Shown: positions 1 to 6,450, counted from the stretch's first letter. The stretch is 8,678 nucleotides of DNA from Bacteroidota bacterium (GCA_023433225.1 JAEZDQ010000204.1:1-8678); one strand, 5' to 3'. Program-made: numbers and translations. The notes: generated from the sequence alone by a model not told the origin.

Positions 1-331
1 GTTTATCTTCACCTCCTTCAATATTCACTTTGGTCGTAACAGCAGGATGTTGGCCTGTTTGGATGGCATATTGTTCTGCCGGCAATCCAAATGAATCATA
101 TCCCATGGGATGAAGAACGTTGAATCCCTTCAACCTTTTGTATCGCGAGAAAATATCGGAAGCGATATAACCCAGCGGATGACCAACGTGTAACCCGGCT
201 CCGGAAGGATAGGGAAACATGTCCAACACATAATATTTGGGTTTTGGAGAATTATTTTCTGCGCGAAATGTTTTGTTTGTCGCCCAGTATTTCTGCCATT
301 TGTCTTCGATTTCTTTGTGTAAATAATGCAT
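1..331 (-). CDS. leuS: Leucyl-tRNA synthetase, N-terminal part (runs off the left edge)
   Basis: Class I aminoacyl-tRNA synthetase that charges tRNA-Leu with leucine in the cytoplasm. Only the first 110 residues are in the window; the gene continues beyond base 1. I read the start as the ATG at 331-329, giving a protein that begins MHYLHKEIEDKWQKYW, a normal LeuS N-terminus. The adenylate-forming HIGH signature is seen as HVGH at residues 48-51, preceded by MFPYPSGAGL (38-47). It is followed by the Rossmann-fold stretch GFNVLHPMGYDSFGLPAEQYA (69-89) and IQTGQHPAVTTK (90-101), a Bacteroidota-like version of the enzyme. The KMSKS loop, editing domain and anticodon-binding domain lie outside. 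At residues 105-110 the sequence reads EGGEDK, where I recall most relatives continuing directly with an RY-rich helix, so a small insertion is possible. The gene is divergent from the next one, and a -7-like element sits about 38 bp upstream of the start. Identity is near certain. Confidence 0.96.
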   Translation of the reverse strand, partial: MHYLHKEIEDKWQKYWATNKTFRAENNSPKPKYYVLDMFPYPSGAGLHVGHPLGYIASDIFSRYKRLKGFNVLHPMGYDSFGLPAEQYAIQTGQHPAVTTKVNIEGGEDK

Positions 332-368
332 GGTTAGTGAATAGCTGCTAAGTTCAACAATCGGGTTG

Positions 369-376
369 CAAATTTA
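369..376 (-). promoter_or_regulatory. Candidate -7 promoter element for leuS
   Basis: Read on the minus strand, these bases are TAAATTTG, an exact match to the Bacteroidota housekeeping -7 consensus TAnnTTTG. The element lies 37 bp before the leuS ATG, which would give a leader of roughly 30 nt. I see no clear -33 TTTG at the expected distance, so the call rests on the -7 match and its position. Confidence 0.45.
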
Positions 377-456
377 AACCTTTTTAAAGGAAATCGGCCT
401 ATTGATTTTGTATTCAGCCTTCAACCAGTTTAACCTAAGCCTTTCAATTATTTCAT

Positions 457-464
457 TATTTTTG
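457..464 (+). promoter_or_regulatory. Candidate -7 promoter element for the small membrane protein gene
   Basis: The bases are TATTTTTG, an exact match to the Bacteroidota consensus TAnnTTTG, 20 bp before the TTG start at 485. The expected transcript start near 470 would leave a leader of about 15 nt. This fits translation starting at TTG 485 rather than further upstream. The -33 region is not recognisable. Confidence 0.4.
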
Positions 465-484
465 TACAAAATCAAAAAAGCGAA

Positions 485-913
485 TTGGCACCCAAAATTA
501 GGAATAAGAAAGGAAGTCGTAAATGGAAATACCTGTATTGGACGATGGTGGTTTCGATTTTCATCGCATTGATTGTGATGGTCCGTTTTGTTTTGGATGT
601 TTCTAAAATTTACGTAGATAAAACTTTACCTATCAACCCCTACTACATTGAATGGAAACAGGAGCCCAACGGGACCATACGGCTGAATGAACCTTATTAT
701 TTGCAAACACGGCACAAATTCATACGGGAAAATTTAGAGAAACTCAAGCTGGACACGGCGATTTACAACCCTTTGATTCTTCGTTCAAAAACGGGCGGTA
801 CTTTGGCTGACGTGGAGCATCCTTATGTTTTGTGGAAAAAAGCCAACAACGACACCATCCATGTTTTGAAGAACAATATCCTGCTCAGTTTTAAATTCAC
901 GACCTTAGATTAA
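485..913 (+). CDS. Hypothetical small single-pass membrane protein
   Basis: I do not recognise this family. The 142-residue product has a short, very basic N-terminus (residues 1-16, rich in K and R), then one hydrophobic segment at about 17-37. About 100 soluble, charged and tyrosine-rich residues follow. The positive-inside rule places the N-terminus in the cytoplasm and the C-terminal part in the periplasm. No cysteine and no catalytic motif is visible. The start is TTG at 485. The next in-frame methionine is ATG 545, which would remove the basic anchor, and an in-frame stop at 431-433 limits extension, so TTG is the better choice. A -7-like element at 457-464 supports this start. The last nine bases overlap the convergent MmcQ-type gene. 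Composition resembles the neighbours, so it is probably a real, lineage-restricted gene. Confidence 0.72.
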   Translation: MAPKIRNKKGSRKWKYLYWTMVVSIFIALIVMVRFVLDVSKIYVDKTLPINPYYIEWKQEPNGTIRLNEPYYLQTRHKFIRENLEKLKLDTAIYNPLILRSKTGGTLADVEHPYVLWKKANNDTIHVLKNNILLSFKFTTLD

Positions 914-1255
914 TTTATCGCGTTTACTTTTTGGAAGTGATTTTACAACCAATTCATAGGAATGGTTGACCAATTTTTCTAAAAGTTCCTCCCACAAACC
1001 CCCTTCGAAGTTTACCGTGTTCCAATGTTTTTTATTCATGTGGTAACCTGCGCGAACAGCCGGATATTCTTCCCTCAAAACCTCCGCATACTCGGGGTCA
1101 CATTTCAGGTTTACTTCAAAAACGGGGTTGTCTAATCCCGTTAATGCGAAAATTTTTCCTTCCACTTTGAAAACCAATGTTTCCGGCCCGAAGGGGAATT
1201 CTTCGGTTACACCCGGTTTCGAGATACAAAACTGCCTGAATTCTTCAATATTCAT
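905..1255 (-). CDS. MmcQ/YjbR family protein (DUF419)
   Basis: A 116-residue protein of the MmcQ/YjbR family, small cytoplasmic proteins with a double-wing or CyaY-like fold. They are often called DNA-binding, but their role is not firmly known. Family hallmarks seen: the opening helix with KPGVTEEFPFG (residues 13-23), then ETLVFKVEGKIFALTGL (25-41), the strand FEVNLKCDP (46-54), and the strongly conserved tail AVRAGYHMNKKHWNTV (66-81). A final helix follows. I chose ATG 1255 because it gives the usual family length and has AAAAGG just upstream. The frame stays open to 1360, but the extra 35 residues are AT-rich intergenic translation unlike the family. The 3' end overlaps the convergent membrane-protein gene by 9 bp. 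It is divergent from rpoD across 126 bp. Family assignment is firm; function is open. Confidence 0.93.
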   Translation of the reverse strand: MNIEEFRQFCISKPGVTEEFPFGPETLVFKVEGKIFALTGLDNPVFEVNLKCDPEYAEVLREEYPAVRAGYHMNKKHWNTVNFEGGLWEELLEKLVNHSYELVVKSLPKSKRDKLI

Positions 1256-1381
1256 AATCCTTTTGGAGTCGATAAAATTCCAGGTTTTGAATTTAAAATA
1301 AATTTTGCTTCTTATTGTAACAAATGAGTGGGTTTTTACGTATATACTAAATACACCCAAAAATTAAACATAGATTAGAGC

Positions 1382-2248
1382 ATGCGACAGCTGAAAATTA
1401 CCAAGCAGGTAACCAATCGGGAAACTGCCTCACTTGACAAATATTTACAGGAAATCGGGAAAGTCGACCTCATCACGGCCGATGAAGAAGTGGAATTGGC
1501 TCAAAAAATCAAAGCGGGCGACAGGCTGGCTTTGGAGAAATTGACCAAAGCCAATTTGCGTTTTGTGGTTTCCGTTGCCAAACAATACCAAAACCAAGGT
1601 TTGAGTTTACCGGATTTGATCAATGAAGGGAACTTAGGTTTGATTAAAGCCGCACAACGTTTCGACGAAACACGCGGATTTAAATTCATTTCTTATGCCG
1701 TTTGGTGGATCCGCCAATCCATTTTACAGGCATTGGCTGAACAGTCCAGGATTGTACGTTTACCCCTCAATAAAATCGGTTCCATTAATAAAATCAATAA
1801 AGCCTATGCTTCATTGGAACAAGAACATGAGCGCGCTCCATCAGCCGAAGAAATTTCGGAATTGCTGGATATGTCTGAAAGCGATGTAAAAGAGTCAATG
1901 AAAAATTCCGGCCGTCACGTTTCGATGGATGCGCCATTGGTGGAGGGCGAGGATTCAAACCTGTATGACGTATTGAACACCGGTGAATCACCCAGCCCGG
2001 ACGGCACTTTGATGACCGAATCTTTGCGTATTGAAATCGAACGTGCCTTGCAGACCCTGACACCAAGAGAAGCGGATTTAATCCGTTTGTATTTTGGTTT
2101 GAACGGAGCACACCCGATGACCTTAGAAGAAATCGGTGAAACCTTTGACCTGACGCGCGAGCGCGTGCGACAAATCAAGGAAAAAGCCATCCGCAGGTTG
2201 AAACATACCTCCAGAAGCAAAATCCTGAAATCTTATATCGGGAGATAA
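1382..2248 (+). CDS. rpoD: RNA polymerase primary sigma factor (sigma-70/SigA)
   Basis: The housekeeping sigma factor, which directs RNA polymerase to promoters. In Bacteroidota these have a -33 TTTG and a -7 TAnnTTTG. At 288 residues it is the short form typical of this phylum: region 1.1 and the non-conserved insert of the E. coli protein are absent. Order of parts: region 1.2 at about 17-47 (SLDKYLQEIGKVDLITADEE); region 2 at about 54-124, including NLRFVVSVAKQYQNQGL, DLINEGNLGLIKAAQRFD and the -10-reading stretch FKFISYAVWWIRQSI (100-114). Region 3 is at about 125-200 (RLPLNKIGSINKI; SMDAPLVEGEDSNLYDVL). Region 4 is at about 216-285, with the helix-turn-helix TLEEIGETFDLTRERVRQIK (247-266). 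The ATG at 1382 gives the standard MRQLKITKQVTNRETASLDKY start. A perfect hairpin terminator follows, so it is probably monocistronic. Assignment is near certain. Confidence 0.98.
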   Translation: MRQLKITKQVTNRETASLDKYLQEIGKVDLITADEEVELAQKIKAGDRLALEKLTKANLRFVVSVAKQYQNQGLSLPDLINEGNLGLIKAAQRFDETRGFKFISYAVWWIRQSILQALAEQSRIVRLPLNKIGSINKINKAYASLEQEHERAPSAEEISELLDMSESDVKESMKNSGRHVSMDAPLVEGEDSNLYDVLNTGESPSPDGTLMTESLRIEIERALQTLTPREADLIRLYFGLNGAHPMTLEEIGETFDLTRERVRQIKEKAIRRLKHTSRSKILKSYIGR

Positions 2249-2275
2249 TTCTAAAAATAAAACAACACTTATCAT

Positions 2276-2306
2276 AATCGCCCGTTTAAAGACCGGGCGA
2301 TTTTTT
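2276..2306 (+). terminator. Rho-independent terminator of rpoD
   Basis: A perfect 9-bp stem, AATCGCCCG (2276-2284) with CGGGCGATT (2294-2302), encloses a 9-nt loop. It is followed by an unbroken T run through 2306. It begins 27 bp after the rpoD stop codon, so rpoD transcripts should end before rpe. Confidence 0.92.
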
Positions 2307-2398
2307 ATGCCCTTAAATGAAGAATTTCGTTACATTTTTCCGTAGATGAAAAACAAAAGTTTTCTTTCTACTTCTGCCTTTTACTTTCTACATAATTT

Positions 2399-2406
2399 TA
2401 TCTTTG
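2399..2406 (+). promoter_or_regulatory. Candidate -7 promoter element for rpe
   Basis: TATCTTTG matches the TAnnTTTG consensus exactly and ends 13 bp before the rpe ATG. Because the rpoD terminator isolates rpe from upstream transcription, a promoter is expected in this gap. The predicted transcript start would leave a leader of only about 6-10 nt. No clear -33 TTTG is visible at the usual distance. Confidence 0.55.
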
Positions 2407-2419
2407 TAAAAACTTCATT

Positions 2420-3067
2420 ATGCCCATCATCGCCCCTTCCATTTTAGCTGCCGACTTTGGTAATTTGCAAAGAGATATTGAAATGGTCAACAGAAGTGCG
2501 GCCGAATGGTTTCATTTGGATGTGATGGACGGCGTGTTCGTCCCGAATATTTCATACGGAATGCCCATTGTCAAAACGATTGATGAACTGACGGACAAAA
2601 CCTTGGACGTCCACCTGATGATTGTCCAACCCGAACGTTATATCAAGGACTTTAAAGAGGCCGGAGCAGATGTTTTAACGGTTCATTTTGAAGCTTGTAC
2701 CCATTTGCACCGAACCATTCAGGCGATCAAGGACGAAGGGATGAAAGCGGGCGTAGCTTTGAATCCGCATACACCGATTCATGTGCTGGAAGACATTATC
2801 CGAGACATCGATTTATTGCTGATTATGAGTGTCAATCCGGGATTTGGTGGGCAGAAATTCATTCAACATACCTATGAAAAATTGACCCAAGCCAGCGACC
2901 TCATCGACCGCAAAAACGCAGATACTTTGATTGAAGTGGACGGTGGCGTTTCACCCGGAAATGCAGCGCAACTCACCCAACTCGGTGCCGATGTCTTGGT
3001 GGCCGGAAATGCGGTTTTTGCCGCTCATAATCCTTTGGAAACCATTTCGGAGTTGAAGAATTCATAA
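2420..3067 (+). CDS. rpe: Ribulose-phosphate 3-epimerase
   Basis: Cytoplasmic TIM-barrel enzyme of the pentose phosphate pathway that interconverts D-ribulose 5-phosphate and D-xylulose 5-phosphate. The 215-residue length is normal for the family. Family landmarks in order: PIIAPSILAADFGNL (2-16), the first metal/active-site motif HLDVMDGVFVPN (32-43), LDVHLMI (62-68), GADVLTVHFEA (82-92), GVALNPHTP (111-119), SVNPGFGGQKF (137-147), and the phosphate-binding end IEVDGGVS (171-178) with VLVAGNAVF (192-200). By family knowledge the metal ligands are H32, D34, H65 and D174, and D34 and D174 act as the acid/base pair; all are present. The gene stands alone behind the rpoD terminator with its own -7-like element. 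Its last 43 bp overlap the 3' end of the convergent hydrolase gene. Assignment is near certain. Confidence 0.98.
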   Translation: MPIIAPSILAADFGNLQRDIEMVNRSAAEWFHLDVMDGVFVPNISYGMPIVKTIDELTDKTLDVHLMIVQPERYIKDFKEAGADVLTVHFEACTHLHRTIQAIKDEGMKAGVALNPHTPIHVLEDIIRDIDLLLIMSVNPGFGGQKFIQHTYEKLTQASDLIDRKNADTLIEVDGGVSPGNAAQLTQLGADVLVAGNAVFAAHNPLETISELKNS

Positions 3068-3999
3068 GCCCTGAAATCCGTCCAAGAAAAAATTGACCCC
3101 GCCAGGGGAAAAGCACAATGTCCTCCATGTTTAGGCGTTTCCAGAAAAACAAAGGGGTGATTTGCCGCAAATTTGACAGGATAAGATTCCTCGGCCAGAA
3201 ACGGGTCATCGAGCGCATTGATTATCAGCACAGGCGTTTTAATTTGATCGAGGGAATACGCCGGAGAAGCTTTTTCATAATAATCTTCTCGGTTCAAGAA
3301 ACCGTGTAAGGGAGCGGTGAAATATTCATCGATTTCATCAAAGGTCTTAATCCCGGATATTTTATCGGAAGCAATCAGTTCCGGGAAAAGAGCAGCTTTC
3401 TGGTTGAATTTGATTTTCAATTTTCGGGTAAAAACTTTCAGGTAAACCCGGTTGAAACCTCTCTTCAATTTTTCGGCGGATGACTTTAGTCGGATGGGTG
3501 CCGAAACGGCTACGCCGGCCATTACCCTTTTATCGATTTCATATTTCCCGAAATAATTCAGTATCTGTGCGGCACCCAAGGAATAGCCGACCAAGTAAAC
3601 CTCATCATAACCATTACCCAACACTTCTTGGACAATTGCATCCAAATCTTCAACTGTTCCGTGGTGATAAAACCTGGGCAAACGGTTCATTTCTCCTCCG
3701 CAACTGCGGTTATTCCAAGCAAAAACAGAAAACCCTTTTTCAAAAAAATATTTAGCGCAGGTGTTGATGTAAGTCCGACGGGAATCTCCCTCCAAACCGT
3801 GGCAAAGGATCAATGCTTTTCGGGAGTTTGAATTGTGTAAAAAATCAATATTTAAAAAATCACCGTCCGCCAATTCCAGTTTTTTTCTTTGGTAGGAAGG
3901 TGCTTTTGTTCTCTTGACCCTGCCTGAATAAATGGTTGAAACATGTCCGTTTCGAAAAAACAATGCGGGATTGTAAGAAGAATTTAAAATCAACGGCAT
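3025..3999 (-). CDS. YheT-like alpha/beta hydrolase
   Basis: A 324-residue serine hydrolase of the YheT/UPF0017 (ABHD1/3-like) group; the substrate is unknown, and lipids or esters are typical guesses for the family. Visible features: the N-terminal family signature FFRNGHVSTIY (14-24), the oxyanion-side motif HGLEGDSRRTY (67-77), AWNNRSCGGEMN (94-105), the nucleophile elbow GYSLGA with S140, the acid in ALDDPF (D264 or D265), and the catalytic histidine in HGGHCAF (H294). The triad therefore looks intact. Relatives usually have GFSLGGN at the elbow; here it is GYSLGAAQ. No signal peptide is present, so it is probably cytoplasmic. Its ATG shares one base with the dciA-like stop codon (TGATG), so translation is likely coupled and it forms the last gene of the recF operon. 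The final 13 codons lie in the overlap with rpe. Confidence 0.9.
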   Translation of the reverse strand: MPLILNSSYNPALFFRNGHVSTIYSGRVKRTKAPSYQRKKLELADGDFLNIDFLHNSNSRKALILCHGLEGDSRRTYINTCAKYFFEKGFSVFAWNNRSCGGEMNRLPRFYHHGTVEDLDAIVQEVLGNGYDEVYLVGYSLGAAQILNYFGKYEIDKRVMAGVAVSAPIRLKSSAEKLKRGFNRVYLKVFTRKLKIKFNQKAALFPELIASDKISGIKTFDEIDEYFTAPLHGFLNREDYYEKASPAYSLDQIKTPVLIINALDDPFLAEESYPVKFAANHPFVFLETPKHGGHCAFPLAGSIFSWTDFRAYEFFNSEMVSKGL

Positions 4000-4292
4000 C
4001 AGTTAAATTTCACGTCGGTTAGGTATTCTTTTCCGATTTGTTCATTGACATGCGCGATGATTTTACTTTTGCCGTATTGCAATTCATTACGCAGTTCGGG
4101 CGAGTTTATCCGAACATGTAGTGTTTGCTTTTTGACTGTTATTTGCTCCACATATTTCATGATGTACGGCCCCATCATTTCAGTGAAAATCTCCTCTGCC
4201 TGAACCGATAGGATTTTTTCTTCCATCCCCAAATCTGAGATCATGTGCCGGATGGCTTCTCCCAAAGATTGCTGGTTGTCTTTTCTTTTCAT
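3999..4292 (-). CDS. dciA: DUF721 / DciA-like protein
   Basis: A 97-residue member of the DUF721 family. DciA proteins of this family, studied in other phyla, bind DNA and the replicative helicase DnaB and are thought to be the ancestral helicase-loading factor where DnaC or DnaI is missing. Seen here: an N-terminal helical part with LGEAIRHMISDLGMEEKI (10-27), the EIFTEMMGPYIMKY segment (34-47), then the KH-like core with alternating strands ITVKKQTLHVRI (51-62). The conserved end SPELRNELQYGKSKII (64-79) and NEQIG..YLTDVKF (83-96) complete the family pattern. The Trp often found before the MGP/VGP turn is F36 here. It overlaps the recF stop by 4 nt (ATGA) and the hydrolase start by 1 nt, so it sits in the middle of a translationally coupled operon. 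Family is firm; the helicase-loader role is inferred. Confidence 0.88.
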   Translation of the reverse strand: MKRKDNQQSLGEAIRHMISDLGMEEKILSVQAEEIFTEMMGPYIMKYVEQITVKKQTLHVRINSPELRNELQYGKSKIIAHVNEQIGKEYLTDVKFN

Positions 4293-5368
4293 AGCCGGAA
4301 AATTTTGCTTTCTGAATTGATCCGTTTAACGATATTTTCCGTTCGTTCAGGGTGGGTATCGGTAATGAATATCTGGCCAAAACGTTCTTCATTGACGAGT
4401 TTTATCAATTGTTCCACCCGGGTTTCATCCAGTTTATCAAAAATATCATCCAACATAAGCAAGGGCGTTATGCCCAAGTTTTGTTTCATCAGTTCCAGTT
4501 GTGCGAGTTTCAACGCAATCAGATAGGATTTTTGTTGGCCCTGTGACCCAAATTTTTTGATGGGGTAATTCCGTATTTCGAAACGCAAATCGTCTTTATG
4601 AATGCCTTGGGTAGAATATTGGGCTGAGCGGTCTTTCTGCAAATGGGTATTCAATAAGTTTTGAAATGAATTTTCATTTAATTGTGAATCATAGACGATG
4701 TTCACCTTTTCATTTCCGCGGGATATAAAATGGTAATATTCTTGAAAAACCGGTAAAAAATCTGTGATAAATTCTTTTCGATTTTGGTAAATACGGGTGC
4801 CGAGCGAAATGAGTTCCGCGTTGTAAATCTCTAATGAAACCGAATCGAAAGTATTATTTTGGGCGAAATATTTTAAAAGTGAATTTCTTTGAATGAGCAC
4901 GCGGTTGTAACGCATTAAATTTTTGAGGTAATCTTTGTCGGATTGCGAAATGATATTGTCGATAAAACGCCTTCGGGTGTCGCTCCCATCCTTGATTAGA
5001 TCATGGTCATAAGGCGAAATCATCACCAAAGGAAAAGATCCGATGTGCTCGGACAGTCGGTCGTAGGCTTTGGCGTTTTTTTTCAGGATTTTTCCTTTTG
5101 ATTCTTGAACCGCGCAAAAGATGATGTCTTCAGAGCTTTCTTTATGGAAATTCCCTTCCAACGAAAAAAAATCTGCTTCGAAATGGATATTCAATGCATC
5201 GGAATAATTCAGGTAACTTTTGGTCAAAGCCAAATAATGCACGGCATCTAAGACATTGGTTTTCCCAACGCCATTACTGCCAACAAAAGCATTGATTTTC
5301 GGTGAAAATTCCCAATCCGATTCTTTGAAGTTCTTAAAATTCCGAAGTTTTATCCAATCGAGGTACAT
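4289..5368 (-). CDS. recF: DNA replication and repair protein RecF
   Basis: An SMC-like ATPase that, with RecO and RecR, helps load RecA at single-strand gaps next to duplex DNA. The 359-residue length is normal. The N-terminus MYLDWIKLRNFKNF is typical of the family. Walker A is GSNGVGKTN (30-38); the ABC-type signature is FGSQGQQKSYLIALKLAQ (273-290), Walker B is LLMLDDIFDKLD (303-314), including the D-loop, and the switch-like histidine lies in TDTHPE (336-341). SPYDHDLIKDGSDTRRRFID (118-137) is another family block. The start is ATG 5368, since no better family N-terminus exists upstream. A -7-like element lies only 4 bp before this ATG. The gene is first in the recF-dciA-hydrolase operon and is separated from the porP/sprF-like gene by a terminator. 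Assignment is near certain. Confidence 0.97.
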   Translation of the reverse strand: MYLDWIKLRNFKNFKESDWEFSPKINAFVGSNGVGKTNVLDAVHYLALTKSYLNYSDALNIHFEADFFSLEGNFHKESSEDIIFCAVQESKGKILKKNAKAYDRLSEHIGSFPLVMISPYDHDLIKDGSDTRRRFIDNIISQSDKDYLKNLMRYNRVLIQRNSLLKYFAQNNTFDSVSLEIYNAELISLGTRIYQNRKEFITDFLPVFQEYYHFISRGNEKVNIVYDSQLNENSFQNLLNTHLQKDRSAQYSTQGIHKDDLRFEIRNYPIKKFGSQGQQKSYLIALKLAQLELMKQNLGITPLLMLDDIFDKLDETRVEQLIKLVNEERFGQIFITDTHPERTENIVKRINSESKIFRL

Positions 5369-5372
5369 AGGC

Positions 5373-5380
5373 CAAAATTA
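5373..5380 (-). promoter_or_regulatory. Candidate -7 promoter element for the recF operon
   Basis: On the minus strand the bases are TAATTTTG, an exact TAnnTTTG match, in the short gap between the upstream terminator and recF. It ends only 4 bp before the recF ATG, so if used the transcript would begin at or within a few bases of the start codon. No -33 TTTG is evident. An unseen promoter further upstream remains possible. Confidence 0.42.
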
Positions 5381-5410
5381 CGGATAATTGACGGATTTGT
5401 TTCATCCAAA

Positions 5411-5437
5411 AATAAAAGGACGGTAAAAAACCGTCCT
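5411..5437 (-). terminator. Rho-independent terminator of the porP/sprF-like gene
   Basis: A perfect 8-bp stem, AGGACGGT (5417-5424) with ACCGTCCT (5430-5437), and a 5-nt loop. Read on the minus strand it is followed by TTTATTTTT. It lies 28 bp beyond the stop codon of the secretion-partner gene. It separates that gene from the recF operon, which runs in the same direction. Confidence 0.88.
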
Positions 5438-5465
5438 CAAAAATTATGAAAAAATGTTTATTCTT

Positions 5466-6410
5466 TTATTTGAAATTGGGCTTAAAGAAGTTCTCCAAGT
5501 TATAGCCCAAACTCGCCGTAAACCCGTTATTTCCTTCATTGTTGATGTCGCTCAAACCGATGTTGTATGAAAACGCCATATTCAAACGGCCGATTTCAGC
5601 ACCGATGGCAGGTGAAACACTCAAGGATTCATTGCCGTCGTTAAAGAAGTCCATTCTGTAATTCGCACCCAACCATACTGCATTGGATTCGAATTTAGCT
5701 TTGGCTCTGAGGTTTGCGTCCAACCGGCTGTCTTTATCGAAATTGGAACGGTATGCAACCATTGGCTCGATTTCAAATTGTTTAGAAACGTTGAAAGTTT
5801 TCCCCAACATCCCATAATAGAAAATGGGCGAAGGCTCATATTGATTCACGATGGGTGAATTGTAGCTTAATGGAATGTCCAATACAGAAAGACCGAGCAT
5901 CCAGCCTTGGTAGGTTGCGGACGCACCGAAATTAATGTAAGGCACATATACCCTTGTTTCCATTTCGTTGTAGATAGGGTCGTTGGGTTGTTCGGTAATT
6001 CCCGAGAAATGCATTCCGGCAAAACTCAAAGAAGTTCCGAATGAAAACTGGCCTAATTGTCTTTTTTTCTTGTCGCCAATCGGAATGTGGTACGCAGCGG
6101 AAAGGTTGAAACTATTGGTTTTCGTATTTCCGTTGTGGTCATTCATAAAATACATTCCCAGACCCACACGATCCACGATGTTGGCATGGGCACTTACCAA
6201 AGTTGTTACCGGGCTATTGGGCATATTATCCCATTGTCTCCTGTGTGAGGCTTTGAAAACGATGTCATCCGATGCTCCGGTGAAGGATGGATTCACCAAG
6301 AATTTATCCATTATGAAATACTGTTCGTCAAAGGGCAAACTGGATTGAGCCAAAGCACAAACGGAAATCAAACTCAGGGTTAAAGTAAGCAATATGTTTT
6401 TTCTTCTCAT
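5466..6410 (-). CDS. PorP/SprF family type IX secretion membrane protein
   Basis: A 314-residue outer-membrane beta-barrel protein of the PorP/SprF family. Members associate with the type IX secretion system, and several act as partners for one substrate carrying a type B C-terminal domain. Seen: a signal peptide (MRRKN, hydrophobic core 6-17, likely cut after A21 in ALAQ), then YFIMDKFLVNPSFTGAS (31-47) with the family NPxxxG block, and the conserved FKASHRRQWDNMPNSPVTT stretch (52-70). A long series of amphipathic strands with alternating aromatic and polar residues follows (VGLGMYFMND, FSFGTSLSFAGM, WLGANYRMDFF) and a C-terminal FKPNFK. C18 in the leader does not form a good lipobox, so a lipoprotein is unlikely. 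The ATG at 6410 is the only start that keeps the signal peptide. It lies directly downstream of the type B substrate gene, separated by a hairpin; no canonical -7 element is visible in the gap. Confidence 0.94.
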   Translation of the reverse strand: MRRKNILLTLTLSLISVCALAQSSLPFDEQYFIMDKFLVNPSFTGASDDIVFKASHRRQWDNMPNSPVTTLVSAHANIVDRVGLGMYFMNDHNGNTKTNSFNLSAAYHIPIGDKKKRQLGQFSFGTSLSFAGMHFSGITEQPNDPIYNEMETRVYVPYINFGASATYQGWMLGLSVLDIPLSYNSPIVNQYEPSPIFYYGMLGKTFNVSKQFEIEPMVAYRSNFDKDSRLDANLRAKAKFESNAVWLGANYRMDFFNDGNESLSVSPAIGAEIGRLNMAFSYNIGLSDINNEGNNGFTASLGYNLENFFKPNFK

Positions 6411-6450
6411 TTTAGTAGTAATTTATCTGCTAAAAAATTTTCTATTTATT

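Noticed and set aside
379..390. Palindrome CCTTTTTAAAGG between the divergent leuS and membrane-protein genes, a possible operator.
   Set aside because: Short and AT-rich in an AT-rich gap, with no second copy; chance is a sufficient explanation.
1299..1307. TAAATTTTG upstream of rpoD as a -7 element.
   Set aside because: The spacer between TA and TTTG is three bases instead of two, and no -33 element is at the right distance; too weak to list as a promoter.
1256..1360. In-frame 35-residue N-terminal extension of the MmcQ/YjbR protein.
   Set aside because: The extension is AT-rich, unlike the family, and makes the protein too long. ATG 1255 has AAAAGG upstream and gives the normal family length.
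1794..2220. Two open minus-strand frames opposite the 3' half of rpoD.
   Set aside because: They overlap the most conserved sigma regions on the opposite strand and look like composition-driven shadows.
3091..3108. CCCC/GGGG hairpin followed on the minus strand by TCAATTTTTT, resembling a terminator.
   Set aside because: It lies inside the hydrolase coding region, in codons for the conserved end of the protein after the catalytic histidine. The stem is only 4 bp and the T run is not adjacent to it.
5983..6348. Open plus-strand frame of about 121 codons opposite the porP/sprF-like gene.
   Set aside because: A mirror frame of a real gene with a clear signal peptide and family motifs; its product resembles nothing.
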